Source: Halorussus pelagicus
GTDB taxonomy: Archaea > Halobacteriota > Halobacteria > Halobacteriales > Haladaptataceae
Direction of reading: 5' to 3'
Length of the DNA stretch: 64,000 nucleotides
Assembly (NCBI RefSeq): GCF_004087835.1
Contig: NZ_CP035119.1
Location: 2,852,001 to 2,916,000 of the forward strand
The notes beneath the pieces are model-generated. The model ran no database searches. It had not been told where the DNA came from and was given only the letters and a program-made list of their open reading frames with translations. The position numbers were made by a program, and so were the translations under genes. Positions 49,161 through 56,495 of this stretch are shown here, piece by piece. Position 1 is the first letter of the stretch. Each line of letters opens with the position of its first letter.

Positions 49161-51312
49161 CCTCCACCTGAACTACTTCAATCTTTTCGCGCAACTCTAT
49201 AATCCTTTGTCTAACGTCACCATCGACGTCAAGTGATTTGCGAGAATCGAGTTCCCCCGCTATCAGCTTCCTGATCTCCTCACCAACCTGTTCATTGAAC
49301 TCTCGAATCCACTCAACCGCTGTATTGATTTCATCGTAAACGCCGAGCGCGTCAGGCTGGTAAGCTTCTAAGACACGACGTACGTCTTTCGGGTCTTGTG
49401 GTCCGGTTGTTTCTCCAGAGATCCACAGTCGAATCGCGGCTGTCGATTCAATCGACGAGCCATGCTCGTCAAGTGTCGCTTGGATATCCTCAAGGGAGGA
49501 TTCTTCTCGGGCCGTCCTAAGGATATCTCGCCAGTACTCAACGAGCTGCTCTTTTTCATCGAGATTTCCCCGAGATTTCTCTTTCTCTCTGAGATACTCA
49601 TAGAAGTCTTGTTCCGCATCCCCTAAGCGAACTATCGAATCACCAGCTTCAATGGTGCGAGCTGGCCGTTTTCTAACTTCATGTGTCGATTTGTTATATG
49701 TAGTCAGCCGACGCCCACCCTGGAAGGACTCCTGGAGGCCATTATCGAATGTCACGACGTATGTATCTGGGTCACGTGACTGGCCATCGCTGCTTTCGAC
49801 AACTGAGGTCTCTTCACGTTGCTCGAGGATGTCTTCAGAGATAGATTCCTTAATATCATCTAAATCGAAGGACACAGTGCCGTGGTCTGAATCGCTATTC
49901 ACAGTCGACTTAGTCACCTCACCAGATATTGCACTGGGGTCCGTTGGAGAGTCTGCCGTGGATAAATTGAGTCGTTTCTTGATAGGGTCGTACTCTGTTG
50001 GGTAACAAAGGATTTTGAGGTCCGCACTGAGCGGGAATTCGAATGCATTTGCGGCGTACGGCATGAGGCCGAGCATGATAAACTGATGTGAGGGCATCGG
50101 CTCAAGTTCCGTCGCGTGTTTAATCGAGACGTTTGGGGGTATGGAACGTGATAATTGCTCAACATCGGTCTTGATCGCATTTTTGTGCGTTTCGTTTTTA
50201 GTGACGATCGTCACTGGTTTACTCGACTCTGCGGCGTCATTGAGTACCGAATGGAGTGTCGTTCGCTTGAGGTTGTTCTCCGACAGATACTCTATAATTT
50301 CCTGGGCGTCATTAGCGAAGGACCCAAGAAGTCCTCGAGCGCTACCGCTGGCAGCTGCTGCTCGCTCTTCGATAGCTTCAATGATTCGCCCGAGTTTGGG
50401 TTGGCTATATTTCATTCCAGCAGTAGCATCAAACTGCTGGGGAAGTGCCGCAAGTGCACTCAGTTCTTTGAACAGGCGGCCTGTTCGAACGTAGCCGTCG
50501 TATTCGGTTTCGATCTGTTTGTGGAGATGATAGAGGGATTCTAACTTTTCGACGAACGTTTCGTCGCTCAAAATCAGGTACTCGACATCAAAGTCCGAGT
50601 TAAGGATCGTCTCGTACCGGCGGACTGGACTCGGATTACTGGCAGTCTCCGATGGTGGCTCGACATCCATTACCCACTCTCGGTTTACAGTGAGCGCATC
50701 CGGTAACTTATCACGAACGTCCCGTGCGGCCCAACCTGGATCTACGAAAAACGTATATGAACACACTCGGTGGTGGTCGTTGAAGCCATCGAATTTCAAT
50801 AAGCTCGATCGCCACTTCTCGTTTCGCAGGTCGACGAATACATTCCCGAAGAGCCACTCATCACCACGGTATTCAAGATCTTCTGGGGATTGCGTTGAAT
50901 ATAATGTGGGTCTATTTTGTTTGAATTTACTAGGTGAGAGTGGCTCTCGACGCATAATCGGCTCATTCTTTGTGCTGGCGGCATGTTGGAATGAGCTGAA
51001 TCGACCCAGGTAGCCTTGTTTTGCACAAAGCAATGATGGATACGTCTTGTTCATTTCAAACCGGGCGGGGTTGGCTCGAGAGAGAATCTGATAGGTGAAA
51101 CATGAGAGAAGTGGATAGAGGTCGCCTTGGATGGGACTGACGACGAACGTGACATCTCGATTAGTAATGCCGTTTAGCGTGTATTGGAGGAGTGCACGCT
51201 CGGAGTGCCCCAACTGGAGAGGAGCACCCTCGAATTCGACGCGCCCGGATTCGAGCATATTGAGGAGATTGGCGTCGCGTGCTACATCAAATAATTCCTG
51301 TGTATCAGCCAC
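49144..51312 (-). CDS. drmE: DrmE-like protein, first gene of the DISARM-like operon
   Basis: A 722-aa soluble protein starting at GTG (51310-51312) after a GGAGG ribosome site. It has no catalytic motif I can name. The C-terminal third has YNKSTHEVRKRPARTIEAGD and then AAIRLWISGETTGPQDPKDV, the IRxWxxGxxxGPxxxxDV type of ending seen in DrmE-like proteins. Position directly ahead of drmA and drmB is that of class 2 DISARM. An AT-rich promoter with a TTATATTT box lies about 25-35 bases upstream. Confidence 0.65.
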   Translation of the reverse strand: MADTQELFDVARDANLLNMLESGRVEFEGAPLQLGHSERALLQYTLNGITNRDVTFVVSPIQGDLYPLLSCFTYQILSRANPARFEMNKTYPSLLCAKQGYLGRFSSFQHAASTKNEPIMRREPLSPSKFKQNRPTLYSTQSPEDLEYRGDEWLFGNVFVDLRNEKWRSSLLKFDGFNDHHRVCSYTFFVDPGWAARDVRDKLPDALTVNREWVMDVEPPSETASNPSPVRRYETILNSDFDVEYLILSDETFVEKLESLYHLHKQIETEYDGYVRTGRLFKELSALAALPQQFDATAGMKYSQPKLGRIIEAIEERAAAASGSARGLLGSFANDAQEIIEYLSENNLKRTTLHSVLNDAAESSKPVTIVTKNETHKNAIKTDVEQLSRSIPPNVSIKHATELEPMPSHQFIMLGLMPYAANAFEFPLSADLKILCYPTEYDPIKKRLNLSTADSPTDPSAISGEVTKSTVNSDSDHGTVSFDLDDIKESISEDILEQREETSVVESSDGQSRDPDTYVVTFDNGLQESFQGGRRLTTYNKSTHEVRKRPARTIEAGDSIVRLGDAEQDFYEYLREKEKSRGNLDEKEQLVEYWRDILRTAREESSLEDIQATLDEHGSSIESTAAIRLWISGETTGPQDPKDVRRVLEAYQPDALGVYDEINTAVEWIREFNEQVGEEIRKLIAGELDSRKSLDVDGDVRQRIIELREKIEVVQVEDVRKQ

Positions 51313-51476
51313 TCCTCCAACTATATACTATCCAAATATAAATCATATCATTCAACTGCATTTACCACGACCCCGGAAAGCCACTATCTTCGTGGAATCC
51401 TCAACCATGACCGTATTCGGGGGAGTACATAGAGCGCCTGGATCGAGAGTGTTCAATTAGCACTCTAAGACTCGTA

Positions 51477-52120
51477 CTATATCTTCATCAGCAAGGTTAT
51501 ATCACAGCTCGTCCAACCGAGGTGGAGCGACCAGTTCGACGATGAGTTGGACGACCTCGCGAGTTGTGTAGAACTCGTCGCCTTCTTCCCGGCGTCGTCG
51601 GCGAACTGCCGAATCAGGTACTCGTAGGCACGGCCGGAACTGTCCGGATCTCTGAGGCCCTCATTCCGGTAGCGATAGGCGGTGAAGTGGTTGACGAGTT
51701 TCTTCAGAACCTTATCCGGGAGCCGATCTTTGTCGTTGGAGTCGATACTGCTCAACACACGGTCGGCGAATTCGTCGTTCTCATCTCCGATAGCTTCAAG
51801 CGTCTTAGTCAGCATCGCGCCGATGTCGTCCTCCTGCGCGCTAATGCGGTCCGAACGAGTGCGCTTGGAAACTTAAAATTCTTCATGGAGGTCGCGGTCA
51901 TCCTCGACGATCTCCTCGGGATGTCGTGCCACTCGGCGATCTCCTCAAAGCGGTCTTTCACACGCTTCAGGAACAGTATGCCGAAGATGTAGTTCTTGTA
52001 GTCAAAGGCGTTGATACTGCCGCGGAGCAAGTCGGCGGCCTCCCACAGGTAGGTTTCAAGCATGTCAAGATCGAGTATGTCGAGAAGATCCTCCCACCCC
52101 AGGGAGCGTCTGTTGACCAT
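51477..52120 (-). pseudogene. hsdM: Decayed type I restriction-modification methylase (hsdM) fragment
   Basis: Two frames hold pieces of an HsdM. The first is the N-terminus (LETYLWEAADLLRGSINAFD, then YIFGILFLKRVKDRFEE). The second covers a later part (DKVLKKLVNHFTAYRYRNEG, SGRAYEYLIRQFADDAGKK). The frame shifts after AEWHDIP (it should continue EEIVEDDRDLHEEF) and again after GKK (it should continue DEFYTTREVVQLIVELVAP), and the gene ends before the catalytic NPPF motif. No hsdS or hsdR remains. It is dead. Confidence 0.85.
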
Positions 52121-52269
52121 CAGTCATCTGGTACGGAGGAACTCCCGCACGACGACGCGCATCGCTACAACAAAAAATCGAAGCTACGCCGACCGGTTCA
52201 GCTATAGTTTCACTTTCACTTCGTGCAAGGATTCGAACTTTTACAAGTGGGTTCCTCAGTCCGGCCCAG

Positions 52270-52527
52270 ATGTCTGAGGAAATACGTCTCGAAGACGAGT
52301 CAGATCGGTGGAAGTGGGTGTGTCCCAACGGCCATCGCAACTGGGAGCCGACGAACAACCACTTCTGGTGTCCGTCCTGCGCGCGCCACCTCGGCGCGGA
52401 CGGCGTCTTTCACGGACTCCGGAACAAAGCGACCGGCGAGGTGTACGAGCGCGATAACCTCCGACTGCTGACGCCCGCCGGTCCGTATCAGGACCTCCGG
52501 AGCGACCACCGGGAGGGGTCGGCTTGA
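52270..52527 (+). CDS. Small zinc-ribbon protein of haloarchaeal mobile DNA
   Basis: An 85-aa protein starting MSEEIRLEDESDRWKWVCPN, with CPNGH and CPSCARHLGADG as metal ligands and a typical end (TPAGPYQDL). Similar short proteins recur in haloarchaeal proviruses and plasmids with unknown role, probably nucleic acid binding. It is followed on the opposite strand by a 41-residue regulator gene. GC-rich composition returns here, marking the end of the AT-rich defence block. Confidence 0.68.
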   Translation: MSEEIRLEDESDRWKWVCPNGHRNWEPTNNHFWCPSCARHLGADGVFHGLRNKATGEVYERDNLRLLTPAGPYQDLRSDHREGSA

Positions 52528-52579
52528 GAGACCGCTCTGTTGGTGGACCGAAGCGAATTCCGACGACGGTCGAGCGAGA

Positions 52580-52705
52580 CTATTCCTCGTCTTGCTCAAG
52601 CAGTCGCTGGATAACGTCGTCAAACGTGTCACCCGGCGCTTTCCGACCGTTCAGTTCCTGCCACGTCTCGGTGCTGACCTGTATCGATGTCACGTCGTCG
52701 CTCAT
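52580..52705 (-). CDS. 41-residue ribbon-helix-helix protein (VapB-like), paralogue A
   Basis: A complete small gene: MSDDVTSIQVSTETWQELNG, then APGDTFDDVIQRLLEQDEE. The beta strand (TSIQVST) and two helices are the whole ribbon-helix-helix fold. It is divergent from, and clearly homologous to, the 41-residue protein at 52813, sharing V-S-T-x-T-W, the F-D-D-V core and Q-R-L. Haloarchaeal DUF7557-type antitoxins look like this. No toxin gene is adjacent. Confidence 0.72.
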   Translation of the reverse strand: MSDDVTSIQVSTETWQELNGRKAPGDTFDDVIQRLLEQDEE

Positions 52706-52812
52706 TGTCGGAGCAATCGGCGCTGTAGGATATGGGTTTTTGGATGAGGTCAGGAACTGGAGTGCTATAGAACAACAGAACTATAACAATTGAATAATAG
52801 TACTATAGTGCT
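52706..52812. promoter_or_regulatory. Shared divergent control region with CTATAG repeats
   Basis: The 107 bases between the two ribbon-helix-helix genes are AT-rich and hold GTGCTAT twice (52763-52769 and 52808-52814) and CTATA/CTATAG at 52765, 52781 and 52803. The last copies overlap the start codon of the right-hand gene. Short repeats of this kind suit cooperative ribbon-helix-helix dimers and would control the integrase operon. Confidence 0.5.
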
Positions 52813-52938
52813 ATGGCGGGGATGACAACCGTGTCCGTCTCAACGGACACATGGAAACGGCTGAATCGTGCGAAAAAACCCCGAGAATCCTTCGATGACG
52901 TACTCCAGCGACTGATGCGCGAGGAGGGGTCCGCATGA
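52813..52938 (+). CDS. 41-residue ribbon-helix-helix protein, paralogue B, head of the integrase operon
   Basis: MAGMTTVSVSTDTWKRLNRA, then ESFDDVLQRLMREEGSA: the same fold and length as paralogue A. An ATG three codons later would also serve. Its stop overlaps the next ATG by four bases, so it leads an operon of PadR-like, zinc and integrase genes, and could repress integrase expression by binding the repeats at its own start. Confidence 0.7.
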   Translation: MAGMTTVSVSTDTWKRLNRAKKPRESFDDVLQRLMREEGSA

Positions 52939-53267
52939 ACGCCAGCGCCGGAGTCCGCTTCGCGGACCTTCACGCGTTCGAGCGCGATCTTCTCTACGCG
53001 GTTCGCGGGCTGGAGCGCAACGGCAACGCCCCGAAGGGCCTCGCAGTGAAGGACCTGCTCGAAGCCGAGTACGACGAGGAACTGAACCACTCGCGCCTCT
53101 ACCAGAACCTCGACGGTCTCGCCGAGCGCGGGCTTCTGACGAAGGGCAAGAAGGACGACCGGACGAACGAGTACGCGACGACCGCGACCGCGCGTGACCT
53201 CTTGGAGTCGCGCACCGAGCGCCGTGCCGAACAGGTGGGTCTCACGACCAACGGAGGTGACGTTTGA
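52935..53267 (+). CDS. PadR-like winged-helix regulator
   Basis: A 110-aa protein with a winged helix at about residues 12-85: FERDLLYAVRGLERNGNAPK, then LNHSRLYQNLDGLAERGLLT followed by the wing GKKDDRTNEYATT. PadR-like proteins of this size occur next to haloarchaeal proviral integrases as repressors. It is coupled by ATGA to the gene before and by TGATG to the gene after. It is likely part of the switch between integrated and free states. Confidence 0.72.
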   Translation: MNASAGVRFADLHAFERDLLYAVRGLERNGNAPKGLAVKDLLEAEYDEELNHSRLYQNLDGLAERGLLTKGKKDDRTNEYATTATARDLLESRTERRAEQVGLTTNGGDV

Positions 53268-53854
53268 TGCGGCGTCCACCACTCGACCGCGGGCGCGGCG
53301 TCGCCACCGACGGCGGGACTACGACCGAGGAGGACGAACCGGAAGTCACCGCCGAGTGGCTGGAAGGGCGGTACTTCTGTTACCCCATCGAGTGCGGCGT
53401 CTGCGGCGACCAACTCGCAGGACCCGAGGAGAACGGCGTCATCGGACGCGGCGACGCGCTCGCTATCGACGCCGACGGTCACACCGTCTGCCAGCACCAC
53501 ACCGACGAGATTCACTTCGTCGTCGCGGGCGTCTACGCCCACGGCGGGGGCACACCCTGCAAGACGAACCGTTCGTTCCGGCCCGAGGACGTAGTGACCG
53601 TCCGGGCAAGGAACGACGAAAACGACCGACTCGTCACCGACGGCGGTATCGTCAAGACTCCGGATACCGACACCCCGGCCGCGTACTCGGAACTCACCGA
53701 GGAGTGCGCCGAGTGCGAGCGCGAGACGGCCCACGAGGTCGCCGTCGAGATCCGGACCGAGAACCCGGACTCGCGGGCCTCGCGCGAACCGTACCGTGTC
53801 ACGGAGTGCGGCGTTTGTGGCGCGACCGAGGAGGTGCGACTGAACAATGCCTGA
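53267..53854 (+). CDS. Zinc protein of the integrase operon
   Basis: A 195-aa protein starting at ATG 53267. It has two metal centres: CGVCGDQLAG with CQHH near residues 45-80, and CAECERETAHEVAVEIR with CGVCGATEEV at the C-terminus. The latter half resembles small DUF7835-like zinc domains of haloarchaeal plasmids. It overlaps the integrase start by eight bases. It could be a recombination accessory (excisionase-like) or simply a coupled passenger. Confidence 0.62.
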   Translation: MRRPPLDRGRGVATDGGTTTEEDEPEVTAEWLEGRYFCYPIECGVCGDQLAGPEENGVIGRGDALAIDADGHTVCQHHTDEIHFVVAGVYAHGGGTPCKTNRSFRPEDVVTVRARNDENDRLVTDGGIVKTPDTDTPAAYSELTEECAECERETAHEVAVEIRTENPDSRASREPYRVTECGVCGATEEVRLNNA

Positions 53855-54884
53855 CCGAAACTCCCGCCGCGACCTCTCGCCGGTCGAGGCCGCCGAGCGG
53901 TTCATCGCCCGGCGCGAGAACGAGAACGCCTCCCGGACGGTCCGGAGTTACCGGAATCGCCTGAACGATTTCGTCCACTGGGCCGACGAGAACGAGGTCG
54001 AAACCATGCGCGAACTCGACGGGTGGCTCATCGACGAGTACACGCGCTACGTCCAGAGTGACGGTAACGCGCCGACGACCGTCAAGGGCAAGCTCTCGGC
54101 GCTCCGGCAACTCCTCGAATACTGCGTCTCCATCGAGGTCGCCGACGAGGGCCTGCCCCAGAAAGTCGAGATACCCTCGCTCTCGCGCAGCGAGGAGACC
54201 AGCGACGAGAAGCTGGACAGCGACGACGCGCGCCAGTTGCTCTCGTTCTTCCGGGACTCGACCAAGCATTACGGGACTATCCAGCACGTCATTCTGGAAC
54301 TCGTCTGGCACGTCGGCGGGCGAATCGGTTGCTTCCGCGCGCTCGACTTAGAGGACTGGCACCCCGACGAGCGGAAGCTTGAGTTCCGCCACCGACCGCC
54401 CACGCGGTTGAAGAAAGAGGAAGAACACGAGCGCAACGTCTTGGTGGCCGAGCCGGTCGCCGAGGCCCTACAGTTCTGGGTCGAGCGCGAGCGCCCGAGC
54501 AAGCGCGACGAGAACGGCCGGAATCCGTTGCTCACGACGAACCACGGCCGGGCTTCGGAGTCCTCGATTCGGTGCTGGGCGTATCAAGCGACCCAGCCGT
54601 GCCTCTACACGGCCTGTCCGCACAACCGGAAGCGCGACACCTGCGAGTTCACCCAGCGCGTGAAGTCCTCGCGGTGTCCGTCGAGTCGGTCGCCCCACGC
54701 GATTCGGACCGGCTCGATTACGTGGCAACTCAACTGCGGCATCTCGTACATCCGCGTGGCGAAGCGCGTCGCCGCGGAACCCGAGACCATCCGGCGTTAC
54801 TACGACAAGCCCAACTACGACGAGGAGTTGGAGCGCCGCCGACCGGACACCGAGGACCTCGACGTTCTCGACGCACCGTTCTGA
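53847..54884 (+). CDS. Tyrosine recombinase / integrase of the tRNA-Trp element
   Basis: A 345-aa phage-type integrase. The N-terminal core-binding SAM-like domain runs to about residue 110 (SRTVRSYRNRLNDFVHWADE). In the catalytic domain the first Arg is in WHVGGRIGCFRALDLEDW, HxxR is in SPHAIRTGSITWQL, and the nucleophile Tyr is probably in ETIRRYYDKPNY. A CxxxC-type insert (CLYTACPHNRKRDTCEF) is usual in haloarchaeal relatives. The right attachment site begins 97 bases after its stop. Confidence 0.9.
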   Translation: MPDRNSRRDLSPVEAAERFIARRENENASRTVRSYRNRLNDFVHWADENEVETMRELDGWLIDEYTRYVQSDGNAPTTVKGKLSALRQLLEYCVSIEVADEGLPQKVEIPSLSRSEETSDEKLDSDDARQLLSFFRDSTKHYGTIQHVILELVWHVGGRIGCFRALDLEDWHPDERKLEFRHRPPTRLKKEEEHERNVLVAEPVAEALQFWVERERPSKRDENGRNPLLTTNHGRASESSIRCWAYQATQPCLYTACPHNRKRDTCEFTQRVKSSRCPSSRSPHAIRTGSITWQLNCGISYIRVAKRVAAEPETIRRYYDKPNYDEELERRRPDTEDLDVLDAPF

Positions 54885-54980
54885 CAATCGACCGACCCCC
54901 GACTTTCCACCCATGAGAGAAACTTCCCCTAATCGACCAGAATCGACAGACGAGAGTACGGCTTCACAACTAGTCCAGCG

Positions 54981-54993
54981 CCCTCCGACCCCA
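54981..54993 (+). repeat. attR-type site: 13-bp copy of the tRNA-Trp end
   Basis: CCCTCCGACCCCA, identical to 19543-19555, marks the right end of the element. Bases on both sides differ from those at the tRNA, so the shared core is 13 bp. Confidence 0.75.
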
Positions 54994-55084
54994 TACCATT
55001 TAAAAGTAAACCAGCAGTCTTTGCTGGTTTTACTCCACCACGTTCTGCGAGTAGTAACGCTGTTCTGAATCGGGGGTGGTCCGC

Positions 55085-55510
55085 GTGAGTTCTGGAAACC
55101 CAGCAGACGACTACCTCTCGGTCTGTCGGTTCTGCAGAGGCTACATCGACGCCGAACAGTCGGCGGCCCGCAAGTACGACTGTCGAGTCGTCGGCGAGCG
55201 CAAGACGTACGTCGATCTCGTCTCCGAGGAAAACGGGACCTACTACCAGTGCAAGAGCGCGGTCTACAGGGACGAGAGCGGGTATCCGGGGGTCCTCCGG
55301 TTCAACCTCCATCACCTCCGGTCGCTCCGGCGCGAGAGCCACCAGTGCGGCGTCGTCGTCGTGCTGTACTCCTCGGTGGGTTCGGACGGGTCGAACCTGC
55401 TGAAGATTACGCGCGTGTTGGTCTCGGAGGTGTTGGAGGTCGTGGACGGGCGTTGGTACCCCGAGACCGATGAGTACGAGGTACCTTGGCCTATACTTAT
55501 CCAGTATTAA
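55085..55510 (+). CDS. Unknown protein just outside the element
   Basis: A 141-aa protein starting at GTG 55085 (a GTG three codons earlier is equally possible): VSSGNPADDYLSVCRFCRGY, then IDAEQSAARKYDCRVVGERK. It has a CRFC pair and a mixed alpha/beta core with a CGVVVVLYS strand and a YPETDEYEVPWPILIQY end. I recognise no family; the size and acid/base pattern recall small nuclease-fold proteins, but no catalytic residues can be pointed to. It is the first intact gene beyond attR. Confidence 0.55.
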   Translation: MSSGNPADDYLSVCRFCRGYIDAEQSAARKYDCRVVGERKTYVDLVSEENGTYYQCKSAVYRDESGYPGVLRFNLHHLRSLRRESHQCGVVVVLYSSVGSDGSNLLKITRVLVSEVLEVVDGRWYPETDEYEVPWPILIQY

Positions 55511-55644
55511 ATTTTTAGAAACCTTGACTACTGTAATAGAAGCAGCCAATTTTAGACAGACAGGCTAACGATAAATCCATTAACCTCGAATCCAAACAAT
55601 ACAATGGTGTACGGTTAGCACCCGGCGATATCATACGTCGTAAG

Positions 55645-55968
55645 AAAGGATACTTGATACGGATGACCGAGCTTGCTTCTGACATCCCGTTGACCACGAT
55701 GCTCGTGGTCTGTGGCACTGTCCTCCTACTAGCGGGCGTCCCCCTCGGTCGAGACTTGATCACTCTCGCTGTGGGAATTTGCGTCGGCGAGTCGGAGAAA
55801 TAAGGGCCCGGCGGTTCCGCCGGTCTCCATTCATAAGCAAGCTCGGGTCCTAATTCTCGTTATTAAGCATTTTTACTATCGAAAAGATACTTCTACAAAG
55901 TTGATTTTAAAAGGATACTGTGACCGGATGACCGAGCTGCCTTTTAGGGCTCGGAGTTCCGCCGGTCT
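55645..55968 (+). repeat. Degenerate duplicated segments in a decayed region
   Basis: A 29-base segment at 55645-55673 recurs at 55910-55938 with few mismatches (both end CGGATGACCGAGCT). GTTCCGCCGGTCT recurs at 55814-55826 and 55956-55968. The spacing differs (265 and 142 bases), so the second copy has lost sequence. The stretch 55804-56197 holds no intact gene. Confidence 0.55.
55663..55803 (+). CDS. Possible one-span small membrane protein
   Basis: A 46-aa frame starting MTELASDIPLTTMLVVCGTV, with one hydrophobic span (MLVVCGTVLLLAGVPLG) and end GICVGESEK. The start lies within the duplicated segment, and the second copy keeps only its first codons (MTEL). It may be a real small gene or a fragment of a decaying family. 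Confidence 0.35.
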   Translation: MTELASDIPLTTMLVVCGTVLLLAGVPLGRDLITLAVGICVGESEK

Positions 55969-56197
55969 TACGGATTGAGCTTGCTAGGACATCCCTTACA
56001 GAGCTACGAATGCTCGCTTAATGGATCGAGCAGCGCTGCAAGAGATACCATCATTTCTACCATTTTTGCCTCTCTACGGAGGAATGCATGATAAAGCACC
56101 TTTCGGCACAGTGTTGCACCCTCTTTGGAGAGGCAGATGGAATTTCTCCAAGGAGAAAAATAAGTCTGACGCAATCACACCGGCTATTGACATTAAA

Positions 56198-56415
56198 TCA
56201 TCCTCTTTCGCCGATAGACCTCTCTAACTCGGCTTCAACAGGCAAATCCTCGGTATCCAGCACCTCGGCAATCTCCTCGGACGTGACGCTGCCCTGTCGT
56301 TCCGCCGTCGCTATCAACTCCTCGAACGCGCCCTTCGGGACGGTCACGCTATCCCCGGCCATCTTGATGTAGAACTCGGCCGCTCAATCTATCGCCTTGC
56401 TCTTGATGTTCTTGT
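56198..56415 (-). pseudogene. Broken copy of the element's ribbon-helix-helix-like regulator
   Basis: Translation on this strand gives KSKAID-stop-AAEFYIKMAGD, then VPKGAFEELIATAERQGSVT and SEEIAEVLDTEDLPVEAELE. This aligns with KSTALDAASDYYLKMSGD and VPVGAIEQLMERAVEQGSVT of the protein at 35763-36038. An in-frame TGA replaces one Ala codon and the first 25 or so residues are missing. A protein could restart at ATG 56360-56362, but it would lack the DNA-binding part. Confidence 0.72.
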
Positions 56416-56495
56416 CCCCCACCGAACTCGTAACACTCCGCCCACCGCCATCTTGATGTATTCGCTCTACAGAGCGTGGCGTAAGCATGCCCACC

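Larger units (their letters stand above)
19556..54993. mobile_element. Integrative element of about 35.4 kb at tRNA-Trp
   Basis: Boundaries are the 13-bp repeats at 19543-19555 and 54981-54993. The tyrosine recombinase is the last gene inside the right end. Contents are foreign in type: zinc proteins, a replication-like winged-helix protein, a 14-gene membrane operon with an ATPase, DNA methylases, a DISARM-like operon, small regulators and a dead hsdM. No ribosomal or central metabolic gene lies inside. Whether it is a provirus, an integrated plasmid or a plasmid-vesicle element is open. Confidence 0.8.

Noticed and set aside
51416-51460. Tiny plus-strand frame (MTVFGGVHRAPGSRVFN) between the DISARM-like operon and hsdM
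   Set aside because: Only about 17 codons, no ribosome site, no conserved feature.
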